Notes under the pieces: generated by a model
Database searches by the model: none
The model's input: only the letters and a program-made list of their open reading frames with translations
Told to the model about the DNA's origin: nothing
Translations under genes and position numbers: made by a program
Shown: one piece after another, positions 16,283-25,386 of the stretch
Position numbering within the stretch: position 1 is the first letter of the stretch
Layout of the letters: each line of letters begins with the position of its first letter
Source: CATOSK01 sp963665735
GTDB lineage: Bacteria; Chloroflexota; Dehalococcoidia; Lucifugimonadales; UBA3495
Length of the DNA stretch: 64,000 bases
Direction of reading: 5' to 3'
Assembly (NCBI GenBank): GCA_963665735.1
Contig: OY762444.1
Location: forward strand, 2,418,001-2,482,000

Positions 16283-17374
16283 CTAGCGCAGCACGTCGCC
16301 GTCGGAATCGGAGAACCCCACCGACACCCCCAGCAGGCTGACTACTTCGGTGGACAGGGTTAGCTCCACGGCGGCCAGTCTTTCGTACAGAGCGTTGACC
16401 TGCTGGGGACGCTGGACTGCCGCCACCCGCAGCGGCCCTTCAACCGAATCAATGGCGTCCAGGGCGGCAGCGAATTGGTCTTTCAGCCGTTGGTCGGTTT
16501 CTTCGGAAAGGGGTTGCACCAGGTGGGAAATTCCCCGGGCGTCGGGGCCGGAGCCGGCATAGACCGCCTGCATCCCCAGAATTTCCTGGCGCAAGTCGGT
16601 CAGCCCGTGACCGGCGGCGGTTCCGGGGATGGCGGAAAGGTCAACGCCCCCTTCCCGCAGCCCCACCGCCGACGCCAATCGCATCTGTACGATGTCCCGA
16701 ATCAGGAATACCTGAATGCGGACAACCTGCTCCACGGCGGCGACGGGCAGCAGGGAACTGTCGGCCCGGTCGGTGAAATAGTCCTGGTACGGGCCGCGCC
16801 TTTCAGAACCGTCCACCCACTCGGCAAGAATCCCGGTGGCCTCTTCCCGGACAACCCCGGTCAGCGCCACCAGGTAAGCGCAGTAGGCGGGGGAATCAGC
16901 CAGTTTGTCCAGGGCGTCGGGCCGGAACAGAAGATACTCCACGGCCCCGAACCCCCGGCGGTTGGAACCAAAAACATCCTTGACCTGGGCGGCGTCGGTC
17001 AGGTCGCCGGAGGCCAGAAATTCGTCCATGCCGGCGGTGTCGGTGGGCGACCAGTCCAGCAGGCTTACCGACCGTCTTTCCATCACCGGGCCGAAGGACA
17101 CGGCTTGGGATTTCATCCAAGACGACCGGGCGGCGTGCCATGATTCCCGCGCCGATTCCAACGCTTCATCATTGGAGGAGGCGCACAACGCCGCAGCGTC
17201 GCTGTCCAACCGGGCCGCATCGTTGGCCAGGGACTGGTAGGAAGGAACGACAACCCGGTCGGTAAGGCTTATCAAGACTTCCTTGTCGGTGGCGGCGCCG
17301 GCGGCAGCGCAACCCACCGCCAGCAACAGGGCAAACGACGTCAAAAGGACCGGCGCGGTGAAAAGGGGGCGCAA
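16283..17374 (-). CDS. Imelysin-family lipoprotein lacking the motif histidine
   Basis: The 363-residue protein is a predicted lipoprotein (hydrophobic signal, LAVGC with Cys22) with the helical imelysin plan. The family GxHxxE signature appears as GFGAVE at residues 142-147, so the metal-binding His is replaced by Gly144 while the Glu is kept; the following YLLF matches the partner gene. It starts with TTG directly after the stop of the di-haem gene, hence tight coupling. It may be a structural or non-binding partner of the imelysin at 18818. Function in iron handling is inferred from the family. Confidence 0.82.
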   Translation of the reverse strand: MRPLFTAPVLLTSFALLLAVGCAAAGAATDKEVLISLTDRVVVPSYQSLANDAARLDSDAAALCASSNDEALESARESWHAARSSWMKSQAVSFGPVMERRSVSLLDWSPTDTAGMDEFLASGDLTDAAQVKDVFGSNRRGFGAVEYLLFRPDALDKLADSPAYCAYLVALTGVVREEATGILAEWVDGSERRGPYQDYFTDRADSSLLPVAAVEQVVRIQVFLIRDIVQMRLASAVGLREGGVDLSAIPGTAAGHGLTDLRQEILGMQAVYAGSGPDARGISHLVQPLSEETDQRLKDQFAAALDAIDSVEGPLRVAAVQRPQQVNALYERLAAVELTLSTEVVSLLGVSVGFSDSDGDVLR

Positions 17375-18793
17375 TTACAGGGACTCCAGGAATTTAATCA
17401 GGGCTTGCCGCTGTTCCAGGGACAGGCCCATGAAGTTGTTTTTCGAGTCTTCGGCCTCGCCGCCATGCCAGAGGGTAGCCTCTTCCAGATTGCGGGCGCG
17501 CCCATCGTGCAGGAACATGGTATGGCCGTTGACCGTTTCCACCAAGCCGATGCCCCACAGCGGGGGAGTGCGCCACTCGGTTCCCGACGCCAGACCGTCG
17601 GGCCGGTGGTCGGCCAGTCCCTCGCCCATGTCGTGCAGCAGCAAATCGGTGTAGGGAAATATAACCTGTCCCCGCAGTGGCTCCAGGGGATGGGTTTGGC
17701 CGGTCACGTGGCGGGGCGTGTGGCACAGGGCGCACCCGGCGCTGACAAAAAGACGGGCGCCTTCCTGCACCGTTTTATCATCGGTGTTGCGCATGGCGGG
17801 AACGGCCAGGGTTTGCGTGTAAATGGTCACTTTTTCCAGACGGCTGTCGGGTATTTCGGGCGTCCCCCCGTTGGGGGCCTGCCGACATTCCTGCTGGGCC
17901 GGGGGGCAATTTTCGTCGAGAAACAGGCTGGAGGTGATGCCGATGTCCCCCAGAAAAGCGTCGGCCACCTGCTGCTCGACGGTGGGTTGGTTGGCCTTCC
18001 AGCCGAATCGCCCCAGGGCCATTTCGCCCCGCCGAATGTCCCAAACGTAGTTGGGCCTTCCCGAAATACCGTCGCCGTTGGAGTCGTCCGGGTCGGCCAA
18101 GGCTGTAATGTCTTCTTCCGCGATGGCTTCCAGCAGTCCCATGCCGATGATGGCCGGGGCCACTCTTGGCGATATTTGCACGTCCGGGCGCATCGGCCCG
18201 AAAGCCGGGTCTTCCACGTCGTACTCCGGCTGCCGGAGATTATACCTTGTCCCATCGGGATATGCCCCGCTGATTTCCCGGTAGTCAATGACCATGCGGC
18301 CTTCGGGAGGAACGCCCGGTAAGGAACGGTCTTGCAACTGGTCCCCGTAGTTGGGTTCATCCAACGGGCCTTCCGGGCCGGGGACACTCAGCCGGAACAG
18401 CAGGCCCCGTTGGGGGTCGTCGGCGTGGGCCGGCGGTTTCCCCCGCCCGTCGTGGCTGTGGCAGGACGAGCAAGCCAGCGCGTTGTGGGTGGGGCCTAGC
18501 CCGTCCCTGGCCTCGGCGCTGGCCGGGGCGGCGACCCAGTTCTGGGTGAAAAAGCTGTCGCCAACCTCGAAAGTGCGCCGGAGTTCATTGTCCAGGTTGC
18601 GGGCCGACAACTCGAAGGCATTGCTGCCACTGCTGAAGGCCGTGGTGTCTCCGCCCAAACGTACATCGTAAACCGTGGACAGGTCCACCGAGTCGCTGAC
18701 GCCGCAGGCGACGATGAGTAGGGCTAAGACCGCCAGCAGCAACGCCGCCGGCGGGCGCCTCCAAAACTTGAAACCGGGGGTCAGGTGGGGCAT
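17375..18793 (-). CDS. Di-haem c-type cytochrome (DUF1111, thiol-oxidoreductase-like) lipoprotein
   Basis: The 472-residue protein has a lipoprotein signal (LLIVAC, Cys30) and two c-type haem sites, CSSCH at 108-112 and CALCH at 354-358. Between them DPDDSNGDGISG (234-245) resembles a calcium loop. This is the layout of DUF1111 di-haem oxidoreductases that occur with imelysin genes. A likely role is redox chemistry on iron or thiols at the outer face of the membrane. It lies between two imelysin genes on the same strand, and its stop abuts the next gene start. Confidence 0.9.
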   Translation of the reverse strand: MPHLTPGFKFWRRPPAALLLAVLALLIVACGVSDSVDLSTVYDVRLGGDTTAFSSGSNAFELSARNLDNELRRTFEVGDSFFTQNWVAAPASAEARDGLGPTHNALACSSCHSHDGRGKPPAHADDPQRGLLFRLSVPGPEGPLDEPNYGDQLQDRSLPGVPPEGRMVIDYREISGAYPDGTRYNLRQPEYDVEDPAFGPMRPDVQISPRVAPAIIGMGLLEAIAEEDITALADPDDSNGDGISGRPNYVWDIRRGEMALGRFGWKANQPTVEQQVADAFLGDIGITSSLFLDENCPPAQQECRQAPNGGTPEIPDSRLEKVTIYTQTLAVPAMRNTDDKTVQEGARLFVSAGCALCHTPRHVTGQTHPLEPLRGQVIFPYTDLLLHDMGEGLADHRPDGLASGTEWRTPPLWGIGLVETVNGHTMFLHDGRARNLEEATLWHGGEAEDSKNNFMGLSLEQRQALIKFLESL

Positions 18794-18817
18794 GGGGGAT
18801 TGGCTGGCGCTGGACGG

Positions 18818-19969
18818 TTAGCTGACGCTGATGGTAATGCCAACCTGGTGGGCGGCGTTCACGATGGCGTCGGTCTGGTTTTCCAGGGCTATGATGGTAT
18901 CCAGCACCGCCTTGCGGCCGGGGGAGGAATCGGCCACCCCCTCCCGCAGCTGGGCGTCGAAGGGCGCGGGGATTGACCGGGCCAAGGCCACCGAGCGGTT
19001 GATTTCCCGGCCCAGGGATTCCGCCAATTCTGCGTCTTTGGCCGCTACCAAATCCTGTATTCCAGGGCCGGAAACGTCGCCGTACTCGCCGAAGTAAACC
19101 CGTTGGATTCCGGTGGCGTTGGCTACGATGTCAGCAATGGTGTTGTCGGAGAAGCAGGAATGTTCGTCTTCCTGGGAGCGTTCCTCGTATGCGACGGTCA
19201 TGCGTTCCCCGGCCAGCTCGCCCCGGCTCATTTCCCCGATGCCGGTGATGATGTCGGTGATGGCGGCGTCGGAGTCCTTGGCGATGAAGGCGGCGCGGTA
19301 GTTGTTTTGACCCGGCGCCCAGGCGTTAACCACGTCCTGCAAGTGGGTAAGCAGCAGGTCGGAGGCCACGGCCAGGTAGGTTGCCCGGCGGTCGGCGTTG
19401 GCGTTGGTGGTGTAGTCCTCAACGGGCCGGTAGCCGGGGCCGTCCGGGTTCAAGTCCTGCCCCCATAGCAGGAACTCGATGGCGTGCCAGCCGGTGGATA
19501 TGTTGGCTTCCCCGCCCTCTTCGTTGAGGGAAACCAGCAGGGCGGCGTCAATGGTCGGGTACTGGTCGGGCATATTGACTACGCCGGCGTTGGGGTTCCC
19601 CTGAACGTAGTCAATGTAAGACTCGTCCATGGGCCAGGCGTTGATTAGTCCCTCCGGGCCGTCCTCTTCGTTGTCTATCGGGCCGTTGTAGAAGCGGTAA
19701 ATTTCGGTAACTCCGTAATCGTCCCGGGCAACGAGCCAAGCCCTTTTGGCAGCGTCCAGCCGGGGCTGGGACGGCGCGGCCAGAAAGTTGTCAATGGCGG
19801 CATCCATCAAGCGGGCCGAGGCCAGGCTGGTGGAGTAGGAGGAGTAGGCGCCGGCGGCGTAGTTCTGGACAACCTCGGCCTTCAGTTCGTCGCTGGGGCC
19901 CGGGGAGGCGCAGGCGGTCATCGCCAGAATCGGCACAACCAACAGTGCGGCAGCTATGAGAGCTTTCAT
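18818..19969 (-). CDS. Imelysin-family iron-binding lipoprotein (ICMP/EfeO-like)
   Basis: The 383-residue product starts with a lipoprotein signal (LAMTAC, Cys20) and has the full GxHxxE motif as GWHAIE at 160-165, followed by FLLWGQDLNPDG. This is the canonical imelysin metal-binding signature. The ATG at 19969 is chosen because SD AAAAGGAGA lies at the right distance and the signal peptide starts there. It is the first gene of the cluster (then di-haem protein, second imelysin, HTTM). The upstream region holds promoter-like TTGACA elements and a TTAGT...ACTAA palindrome. An extracytoplasmic iron-acquisition role is inferred. Confidence 0.9.
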   Translation of the reverse strand: MKALIAAALLVVPILAMTACASPGPSDELKAEVVQNYAAGAYSSYSTSLASARLMDAAIDNFLAAPSQPRLDAAKRAWLVARDDYGVTEIYRFYNGPIDNEEDGPEGLINAWPMDESYIDYVQGNPNAGVVNMPDQYPTIDAALLVSLNEEGGEANISTGWHAIEFLLWGQDLNPDGPGYRPVEDYTTNANADRRATYLAVASDLLLTHLQDVVNAWAPGQNNYRAAFIAKDSDAAITDIITGIGEMSRGELAGERMTVAYEERSQEDEHSCFSDNTIADIVANATGIQRVYFGEYGDVSGPGIQDLVAAKDAELAESLGREINRSVALARSIPAPFDAQLREGVADSSPGRKAVLDTIIALENQTDAIVNAAHQVGITISVS

Positions 19970-20173
19970 TCGTGTAAATCTCCTTTTGGGTGTCCTGGTT
20001 TCCCTGGTCAACATAACGCGGGCATTGCCTTTTGCAACCCGGCAGCTTGCGCATAGTATCCGGCTGTCCGGCACCAGGCTTATTTGACCAAATCGCTGCG
20101 ACATTGGATTATGGCTTTGCCAACCATGTATGGCCGATGAATGTCAACGATTGTGTTACCCGTCTGGCAACGA

Positions 20174-20273
20174 ATAATGTTACATAATCTCTACGTTGTC
20201 AAGTGTATCGTGTAACAACGCCCGATTATTAGTAAAGCAATATAAGAATGATTAGTTTACACTAACTTGTCAA
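20174..20273 (-). promoter_or_regulatory. Candidate promoters and metal-regulator operator of the imelysin cluster
   Basis: On the minus strand there are TTGACA boxes at 20273-20268 and 20202-20197 (a third at 20147-20142). The middle one has CATTAT 17 bases downstream (20179-20174). The palindrome TTAGTGTAAACTAA (20265-20252) lies directly after the first TTGACA, where a repressor would block polymerase. Its TTAG and CTAA ends recall DtxR/IdeR/MntR operators. The stretch 20105-20280 is AT-rich compared with its surroundings, fitting a regulatory region. Confidence 0.4.
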
Positions 20274-20371
20274 CGAGCGACGGAGCAAAAGTCCGGCCAC
20301 CACATTGGGAAATTCCCGGCCTTTTTGCAAGAGGGTTGCCCGGCTGGCTTAACCAATTTTTCATCAGGGTT

Positions 20372-20402
20372 GGTAGGGGCGGGTTTCAAACCCGCCCCTA
20401 CC
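20372..20402. repeat. GGTAGGGGCGGGTTT...AAACCCGCCCCTACC palindrome
   Basis: A 31-base perfect palindrome in the 698-base gap between the iron cluster and the DUF502 gene. Bases 20440-20520 hold scraps of another repeat (CTTCACTTCGTTCAGGGTGA, twice a GATGAAAAA tail). No gene is visible in 20281-20667. Confidence 0.75.
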
Positions 20403-20667
20403 ACGGGATTGGCGGAATCTCCAACGTCGCCTAACCGGGGAATTTTAGGCCCTTCACTTCGTTCAGGGTGACGATGAAAAAAACTTGCAGGGTGGCGATG
20501 AAAAACCTTGGGATTTGAGGGCGGTGGGCTTTTCGTGGCGCCGTCGGGTTGAAAAGGTTGGGGCGGCGTCCTAACATGGGGGCAGCAGGGAGAACCGACC
20601 GGGCGGGCTGTCGGGCGGGGACTGGATGGGCCGGTCTGCTCCGTGGGGGAAGGTACGGAGGGACGCA

Positions 20668-21396
20668 ATGGCTACCGCAAATAACGTGGGAACCGGTCAG
20701 TCAGGCTCGAAGAGGGGCCTGGGGAAATTCTTCAAGGGGATTGAGAGCCACATCCAAGGCAAAACCCTGGGCGGCTTGATGGAGTTGGTGCCTCTGGCAG
20801 TAACTATATTCGTCATCGCTTTCATCATCAACAAGGCGGACGAACTCATCCGTCCCATGCCTTACATCGCCGGCAAGCCTTGGGACTTTCCCGGCATCGG
20901 CATCGCCATTTGCGTCGTCGTGTTTTACCTGGTGGGCCTGCTCATTTCCAACACTATTGGCCGGAAGATGATGGCCGCACAAGACTCATTGATGGGCGTG
21001 ATTCCGGTGGTGAAGACGGTGTACGGCGTCACCCAGCAGGCGACCACGGCCATGACCTCCCAGTACGGTTTTACCCGGGTGGCTTTCCTGGAGTGGCCGC
21101 GGGAGGGGATGATGGCCATCGGATTCGTGACCGGGCGGGCCTACTCCGAGTCTGCCCATGTGTCGCTGGTGGTGGTTTACATTCCCACCGTGCCCAACCC
21201 TACTTCGGGCAACCTGGCGCTGGTCAACGAGGACGACCTTATTGAAACCGACTTGACGGTGGAGGGGGCGATGAAGCTGGTCTTTTCCGGCGGCATCGTA
21301 TTGCCGCCGAGCATTGCCATGGCCCGGGCCCCCAGGGAGGCGGGCGAGCGCACCGACTTAGACCTCATCGGGGAGTTCAAGACCGACCCGCACTAG
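20668..21396 (+). CDS. DUF502-domain membrane protein
   Basis: The 242-residue product has the DUF502 plan: a short cytoplasmic N terminus, a first helix (LMELVPLAVTIFVIAFIINK, about 29-48), a second helix (IGIAICVVVFYLVGLLI, about 69-86), and the conserved IPVVKTVYGVTQQ (about 107-119) before a soluble C-terminal part with VVVYIPTVPNPTSGNL. The family is widespread and of unknown function. The ATG at 20668 has SD CGGAGGG at the right distance. It stands alone between repeats. Confidence 0.85.
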   Translation: MATANNVGTGQSGSKRGLGKFFKGIESHIQGKTLGGLMELVPLAVTIFVIAFIINKADELIRPMPYIAGKPWDFPGIGIAICVVVFYLVGLLISNTIGRKMMAAQDSLMGVIPVVKTVYGVTQQATTAMTSQYGFTRVAFLEWPREGMMAIGFVTGRAYSESAHVSLVVVYIPTVPNPTSGNLALVNEDDLIETDLTVEGAMKLVFSGGIVLPPSIAMARAPREAGERTDLDLIGEFKTDPH

Positions 21397-21423
21397 CGGC
21401 GGGGCAATAGCAGAGTCTATGTC

Positions 21424-21588
21424 TTGACGATAGGGAGTTGGTTCAGGGCGGGGTTACATTCCCCTGACGTGGCGGTCACCCCCATTCCTTCGACTACGCT
21501 CAGGACAGGCTCTAACCTTCCCCCTGGACGGGGGAAGGGACTATTGAAACACCTCCCAACACTGTTCCTACCGACTTTGCAATCGTCC
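21424..21588 (+). repeat. MITE-like element, copy 2 (left arm deleted)
   Basis: From CAGGGCGGGG to GACTTTGCAATCGTCC (right end 21573-21588) this matches the complete element at 60609-60770. The left arm keeps only GACGAT at its tip and lacks about 24 bases. The internal hairpin carries an insertion containing CGACTACGCTCAGGACAGG that the other copy lacks. It lies in the 472-base gap after the DUF502 gene, which has no gene of its own. Confidence 0.75.
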
Positions 21589-21641
21589 TGGTCAGTTGGG
21601 GGTGGTTCGACAGGCTCACCACGAACGGGATTGGGGGGGAT

Positions 21642-21777
21642 TTCTGGATTCCGGCCCATTCGGCGATGCTCAGGGCAGGCTCTTCGCCGGAATGACGGGT
21701 TGAGGGTGGGGGTTGGTTTCCCCATGTCCGCGTTGGTGATTGGTGTTGGCAGGGGCGCACGGCCGTGCGCCCCTACG
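21642..21777 (+). repeat. REP with nested insertion, and a TAGGGGC-type palindrome
   Basis: The REP arms CTGGATTCCGGC and CGCCGGAATGACGGG (21642-21700) are separated not by the usual few loop bases but by about 30 bases containing CGGCGATGCTCAGGGCAGG. A palindrome AGGGGCGCACGG...CGTGCGCCCCT follows at 21751-21777. A third kind of repeat (GGTTCGACAGGCTCACCACG) lies just before, at 21604-21623. Confidence 0.75.
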
Positions 21778-21868
21778 TTGTGGACGGCATAGACGGTCAA
21801 CTCCGGCCAAGGGGATAAACCGCACCGGGTTTACAAGGCCCGAAGGGCGGTGAATATGAAGACGCCCG

Positions 21869-24076
21869 TTAGACCGGCTCGGCTACCGGCGCGGTGCTGC
21901 CTTCCAACTCTTCCACCGCATCGGGGTTCAGCGGGAGTTCGATAATCATTTCGGTGAACTCGCCCGGCTCGGTGTCCACTCGGATATGGCCCCCGTGCTG
22001 GCGCACAATGTCGGTGCAAATCGCCAGTCCCAGGCCGGTGCCCTTGTCGGTGGGTTTGGTGGTGAAGAAGGGGTTGAAAATCTTGTCTATGGCTTCCGGC
22101 GGGATGCCGTTGCCGTTGTCGCGGATGCGGACTTCTATCTGTTCCTCTCCCCGGTGAGTGGACAATGTCAGGGTCGGCATCCAGGCGCGAATGTCGGTTA
22201 TGGCGTTGTCGCGTCGTTTGTCGGCGGTGGCGTCGCAGGCGTTGGCGACCATGTTGAGGAACACCCGGCCCAAATCCTGAGCAACAACGGACAGTTCGCC
22301 CACCTCCGGGTCCAAGTTTTCCTTAATGTCCAACTGGAAGTCGGAGTCCAGGGCGCGGGCGCTGTGGTAGGCGAGGCGGGCGTTCTGTTCCAGCAGCCGG
22401 TTCAAGTCGGTCAACTGGAACCCGGCGGAACCCCGGCCCATCATCAGCATATCCTGGACGATGCGGTTGGCCCGTTCCCCGTGGGTGCGGATGCGCTCCA
22501 GGTTGGCGACCAGTTCGCCGGAAATGTCCTCTACCAGGGCCTTTTGTTCATCTTCCAGCCGCTCCGCGCTCTCTTCCAGGGTCTCGCGCAGTTCGTCCAG
22601 CAGGTCTTCCGAGGACTCAGAGAAGTTCTTGACGAAGTTGAGGGGGTTCCTGATTTCGTGGGCCACGCCGGCGGTAAGTTCGCCCAGGGCGGCCAGTTTC
22701 TCCCGCGAGACTATCTGGTCTTGGGCCCGGCGCAGGTCGGCCAGGGTCTCTTCCAACTGGGCGTTCAACTCTTCCACCAGGTTGAGCCGCTGCACTTCCA
22801 AGGCGTGCTGGCGGAAGACCTCCAGAGCGTCGGCCATGTCGGCGATTTCGTCCTGGCCGCCCAACTCCACCTGGGATTCCAGGTCTCCCCCGGCCATGCG
22901 CCGCATCCAGGTGGACAGTATAGCCAGCCGATGCAGCAGGATGCGCCCGATGAAGAGCCAGGAAATCAACAGGGCGCCGGCGATGCTGATGGCGCTGATG
23001 GTCAGCAAAAGAGTGCGGCCCGTAAGGATGGCCTGGGCCGAGGCTTGGGTGGCCTGTTCGGCGCTGGCCTCGGCGGTCTTTACCAGCACTTCGACCTCTT
23101 CCACCAGTCCCTGGCCGATGTCCCGGTTCTGGGCCAGCAGTTCGCTTTGGCGCTGGGCCAGACTTAACTGCTCTTCCAGCAGGTTAAACCCGCCGTCCTG
23201 GGCCATGCCCAAGTGGAAAAGTTCGTCATAAATAGGCTCTACCTTGGACAGCAGGGAAGAGTCCCCCAGGGCGTCCAAGCTCTGGGCGATGCGCCCGTGG
23301 GCAGACTCAAATTCTTCCCGGAAAGGTTCGATGGCGGCGGGGTCGGAGATGGTGAAAGCGCTGGCCAGCAACTGGGCCGCCAGGTTGCCGTCGGCCTGAA
23401 TCTCGGCCAGGTAACGGTAACGGCCAAACTCCTCTTCGGAAAGGTGCTGGGACCGGGCAACGGCCGGCCGGCCCAACTCTCGGTAGCCGGTCATGGCGTA
23501 GAAAAACTGGTCGTCTATCTGAGGAACGACCACGTGGTCAAATTTTTCCCGCACTTCTGCCAGGTCGTTCCTCAATTGCTGGGTGCTCTTTTCAAGTTCA
23601 ATTAACTTTTCCTGGTCTTCCGTGATTCGGTTCAGGTTTTCAATCAACGTATTGTTAGCTTGCCGGATAGCCGGCAAGCGCGGGTTATCGCCGGCCAGTT
23701 CTTCCAGGGTGGACAGTTCATTTTGCAGACCGAGGTGGGCCTCGCCGATGATGCGGGAGACTTCTTCCAGTTCCTCTCCCTGGGCGCTGCCGTTGGGCGC
23801 GCCTTCCTCAACGCCGGAAGCGCCGGTTACGGCGGAAGTGAGCCGAGGGCCGGCGGCCACCAGAGTGCTGCTGTAACGGGCGACGCCGAAAGCGGCGTCC
23901 AGTTCCGGCACGCTCCCCTCGGTGACGCGGCTCTGAATGTCGCCCATGCGGTTGAAAGAGAAAATGCCCACCAGACTGGCGGCGAAGGTAAGGGCCACCG
24001 CCGCGCCCAGGGCCGCGTAAAGCTGCACTGAAATCCGGTATCGGAGGTTGAGCAGGCGGCGCAGTCGGTCGCTCAT
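21869..24076 (-). CDS. Membrane sensor histidine kinase with HAMP domain
   Basis: The 735-residue kinase has TM1 at about 19-41, a long helical extracytoplasmic sensor (42-354), TM2 at about 355-377, HAMP (375-425), a coiled linker, HisKA with His473 in GVAHEIRNPLN, and HATPase with Asn608/612, DNGNGIP (653-659), FNPFFTTK (667-674) and GTGLGLA (679-685). All catalytic boxes are present. The gene overlaps the upstream binding-protein gene by four bases (ATGA), so the two are made together and the lipoprotein probably presents the ligand. No response regulator adjoins. Confidence 0.93.
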   Translation of the reverse strand: MSDRLRRLLNLRYRISVQLYAALGAAVALTFAASLVGIFSFNRMGDIQSRVTEGSVPELDAAFGVARYSSTLVAAGPRLTSAVTGASGVEEGAPNGSAQGEELEEVSRIIGEAHLGLQNELSTLEELAGDNPRLPAIRQANNTLIENLNRITEDQEKLIELEKSTQQLRNDLAEVREKFDHVVVPQIDDQFFYAMTGYRELGRPAVARSQHLSEEEFGRYRYLAEIQADGNLAAQLLASAFTISDPAAIEPFREEFESAHGRIAQSLDALGDSSLLSKVEPIYDELFHLGMAQDGGFNLLEEQLSLAQRQSELLAQNRDIGQGLVEEVEVLVKTAEASAEQATQASAQAILTGRTLLLTISAISIAGALLISWLFIGRILLHRLAILSTWMRRMAGGDLESQVELGGQDEIADMADALEVFRQHALEVQRLNLVEELNAQLEETLADLRRAQDQIVSREKLAALGELTAGVAHEIRNPLNFVKNFSESSEDLLDELRETLEESAERLEDEQKALVEDISGELVANLERIRTHGERANRIVQDMLMMGRGSAGFQLTDLNRLLEQNARLAYHSARALDSDFQLDIKENLDPEVGELSVVAQDLGRVFLNMVANACDATADKRRDNAITDIRAWMPTLTLSTHRGEEQIEVRIRDNGNGIPPEAIDKIFNPFFTTKPTDKGTGLGLAICTDIVRQHGGHIRVDTEPGEFTEMIIELPLNPDAVEELEGSTAPVAEPV

Positions 24077-25386
24077 TGTTGGACGTCCAGCAGGGAAAGG
24101 GCCGGCTGGTAGCCGCCCGCCCGGTCTATAACAGTCAGGAACACGCTATCCGACCCCTGGTTGTCGTCAAAGTCATAACCCAGAGGGAACCCGTCAATGT
24201 CGAAATTTTCCGATGACCGCAACGCGTCCATAAAGCAGTTGCGGTCCACCTGGGGGCCGCAGGTTTCCAGGCCGTAGATAGCCAGCCGTCCGGCCAAGTA
24301 ACCCTCAAAGGATACGAAACCGGGCTTGATGCCGGGTTCGCCGGCATACTCGGCGTAAGCGTTCAAGGCCCGGCGGTAATTCGCGCCCACCGGGTAGGCG
24401 TCGCCGGTGGGGAAGGGGACGACCTGGGTGACGAAAACCCCGGCGCCGCCGGAACCCAGGGTCTTAAATTCTTCGGCCAAGGCGTTGCTGCCGACGAAGG
24501 AAACGGTCATAAACACCGCGTCCAGCCCCGTTTTGCGCGCCCAGGCGATTAAAGCGGCCACCGGCCGGTAGGCCCCGATGATTATGACCGCCTCGGGGTT
24601 GCCGTCTTTGATGTCCAGGACGGCCCTTTTTACCGCGGTGGTGTTGCGGGTGTAAACGCCGGTGCTTACCAGTTGGACGCCCCCGTTTTCGTCGGCGTCC
24701 AGGGCCGTCAGGACGCCGTTATAACCGGCCCGTCCGTAGGAATCATCCTGATAGACCACAGCGATGCGGCGGATGCCCAGGTCCACCCGCAGCCGCTCCA
24801 CCATTTCCGCCGTTTCCTGGTAGTAGGAGGCCCGCAGGTTGATGATGTTGTCCCAATCCTCGGTATTCCGGAGGAACTCCGCGCCGGTGAAGGGGGCCAT
24901 GTAGGGAATGCCGGCCTCTTTCGCCACCGGGGTGGCGGAGCGGGATGTGGGGGTGCCGACGGCCCCGATGAGGGCAAAGACTTCCTGGTCGTCAATGAGG
25001 TCTTGGGTATTGGATATGGCGGCTTCCGGTTCGTAGGCATCGTCCAGGGAAGTCAGTTCCAGTTGACGACCGTGGACACCGCCCCGCTGGTTGACTTCAT
25101 GGAAAGCGGCTTGGATTCCCAAGCGCATATTGAGGCCCAATTCCTGGGCCGGGCCGGAAAAGGCTGCCGATTGTCCAAAGAGGATTCGGTCGTCGGTTAC
25201 GCCGGCCGTGGGCGAGAGGCCGGGCCGGGGTGTTGTCGGCGCAGTCTCCGCCAGTCCGGGCGTGGTGGACGACAGCGCCGGTTCCGACATGGAGATGGAT
25301 GGTTCGGAGGAACAGGCCGCCAACCCCACCGCCAGCAGCAGGGCCAGCGTCAATATCAGGGGCAACCGGGCAAGGGGCAGTCTCAT
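24073..25386 (-). CDS. Lipoprotein type-1 periplasmic binding protein (Leu/Ile/Val-like)
   Basis: The 437-residue product starts with a signal ending at a lipobox (LAAC, Cys25) and a Ser/Thr/Pro linker. The binding-protein fold begins near residue 63 with ILFGQSAAFSGPAQELG, continues with NQRGGVHGRQLEL, and includes IALIGAVGTPTS-type ligand contacts and VVYQDDSYGRAGYNG. Such domains bind amino acids, amides or related ligands. No transport permease is near. The gene instead overlaps a histidine kinase gene, so it is more likely a sensory receptor than a transport component. The frame is open further upstream, but the signal peptide sets the start at 25386. Confidence 0.88.
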   Translation of the reverse strand: MRLPLARLPLILTLALLLAVGLAACSSEPSISMSEPALSSTTPGLAETAPTTPRPGLSPTAGVTDDRILFGQSAAFSGPAQELGLNMRLGIQAAFHEVNQRGGVHGRQLELTSLDDAYEPEAAISNTQDLIDDQEVFALIGAVGTPTSRSATPVAKEAGIPYMAPFTGAEFLRNTEDWDNIINLRASYYQETAEMVERLRVDLGIRRIAVVYQDDSYGRAGYNGVLTALDADENGGVQLVSTGVYTRNTTAVKRAVLDIKDGNPEAVIIIGAYRPVAALIAWARKTGLDAVFMTVSFVGSNALAEEFKTLGSGGAGVFVTQVVPFPTGDAYPVGANYRRALNAYAEYAGEPGIKPGFVSFEGYLAGRLAIYGLETCGPQVDRNCFMDALRSSENFDIDGFPLGYDFDDNQGSDSVFLTVIDRAGGYQPALSLLDVQQ

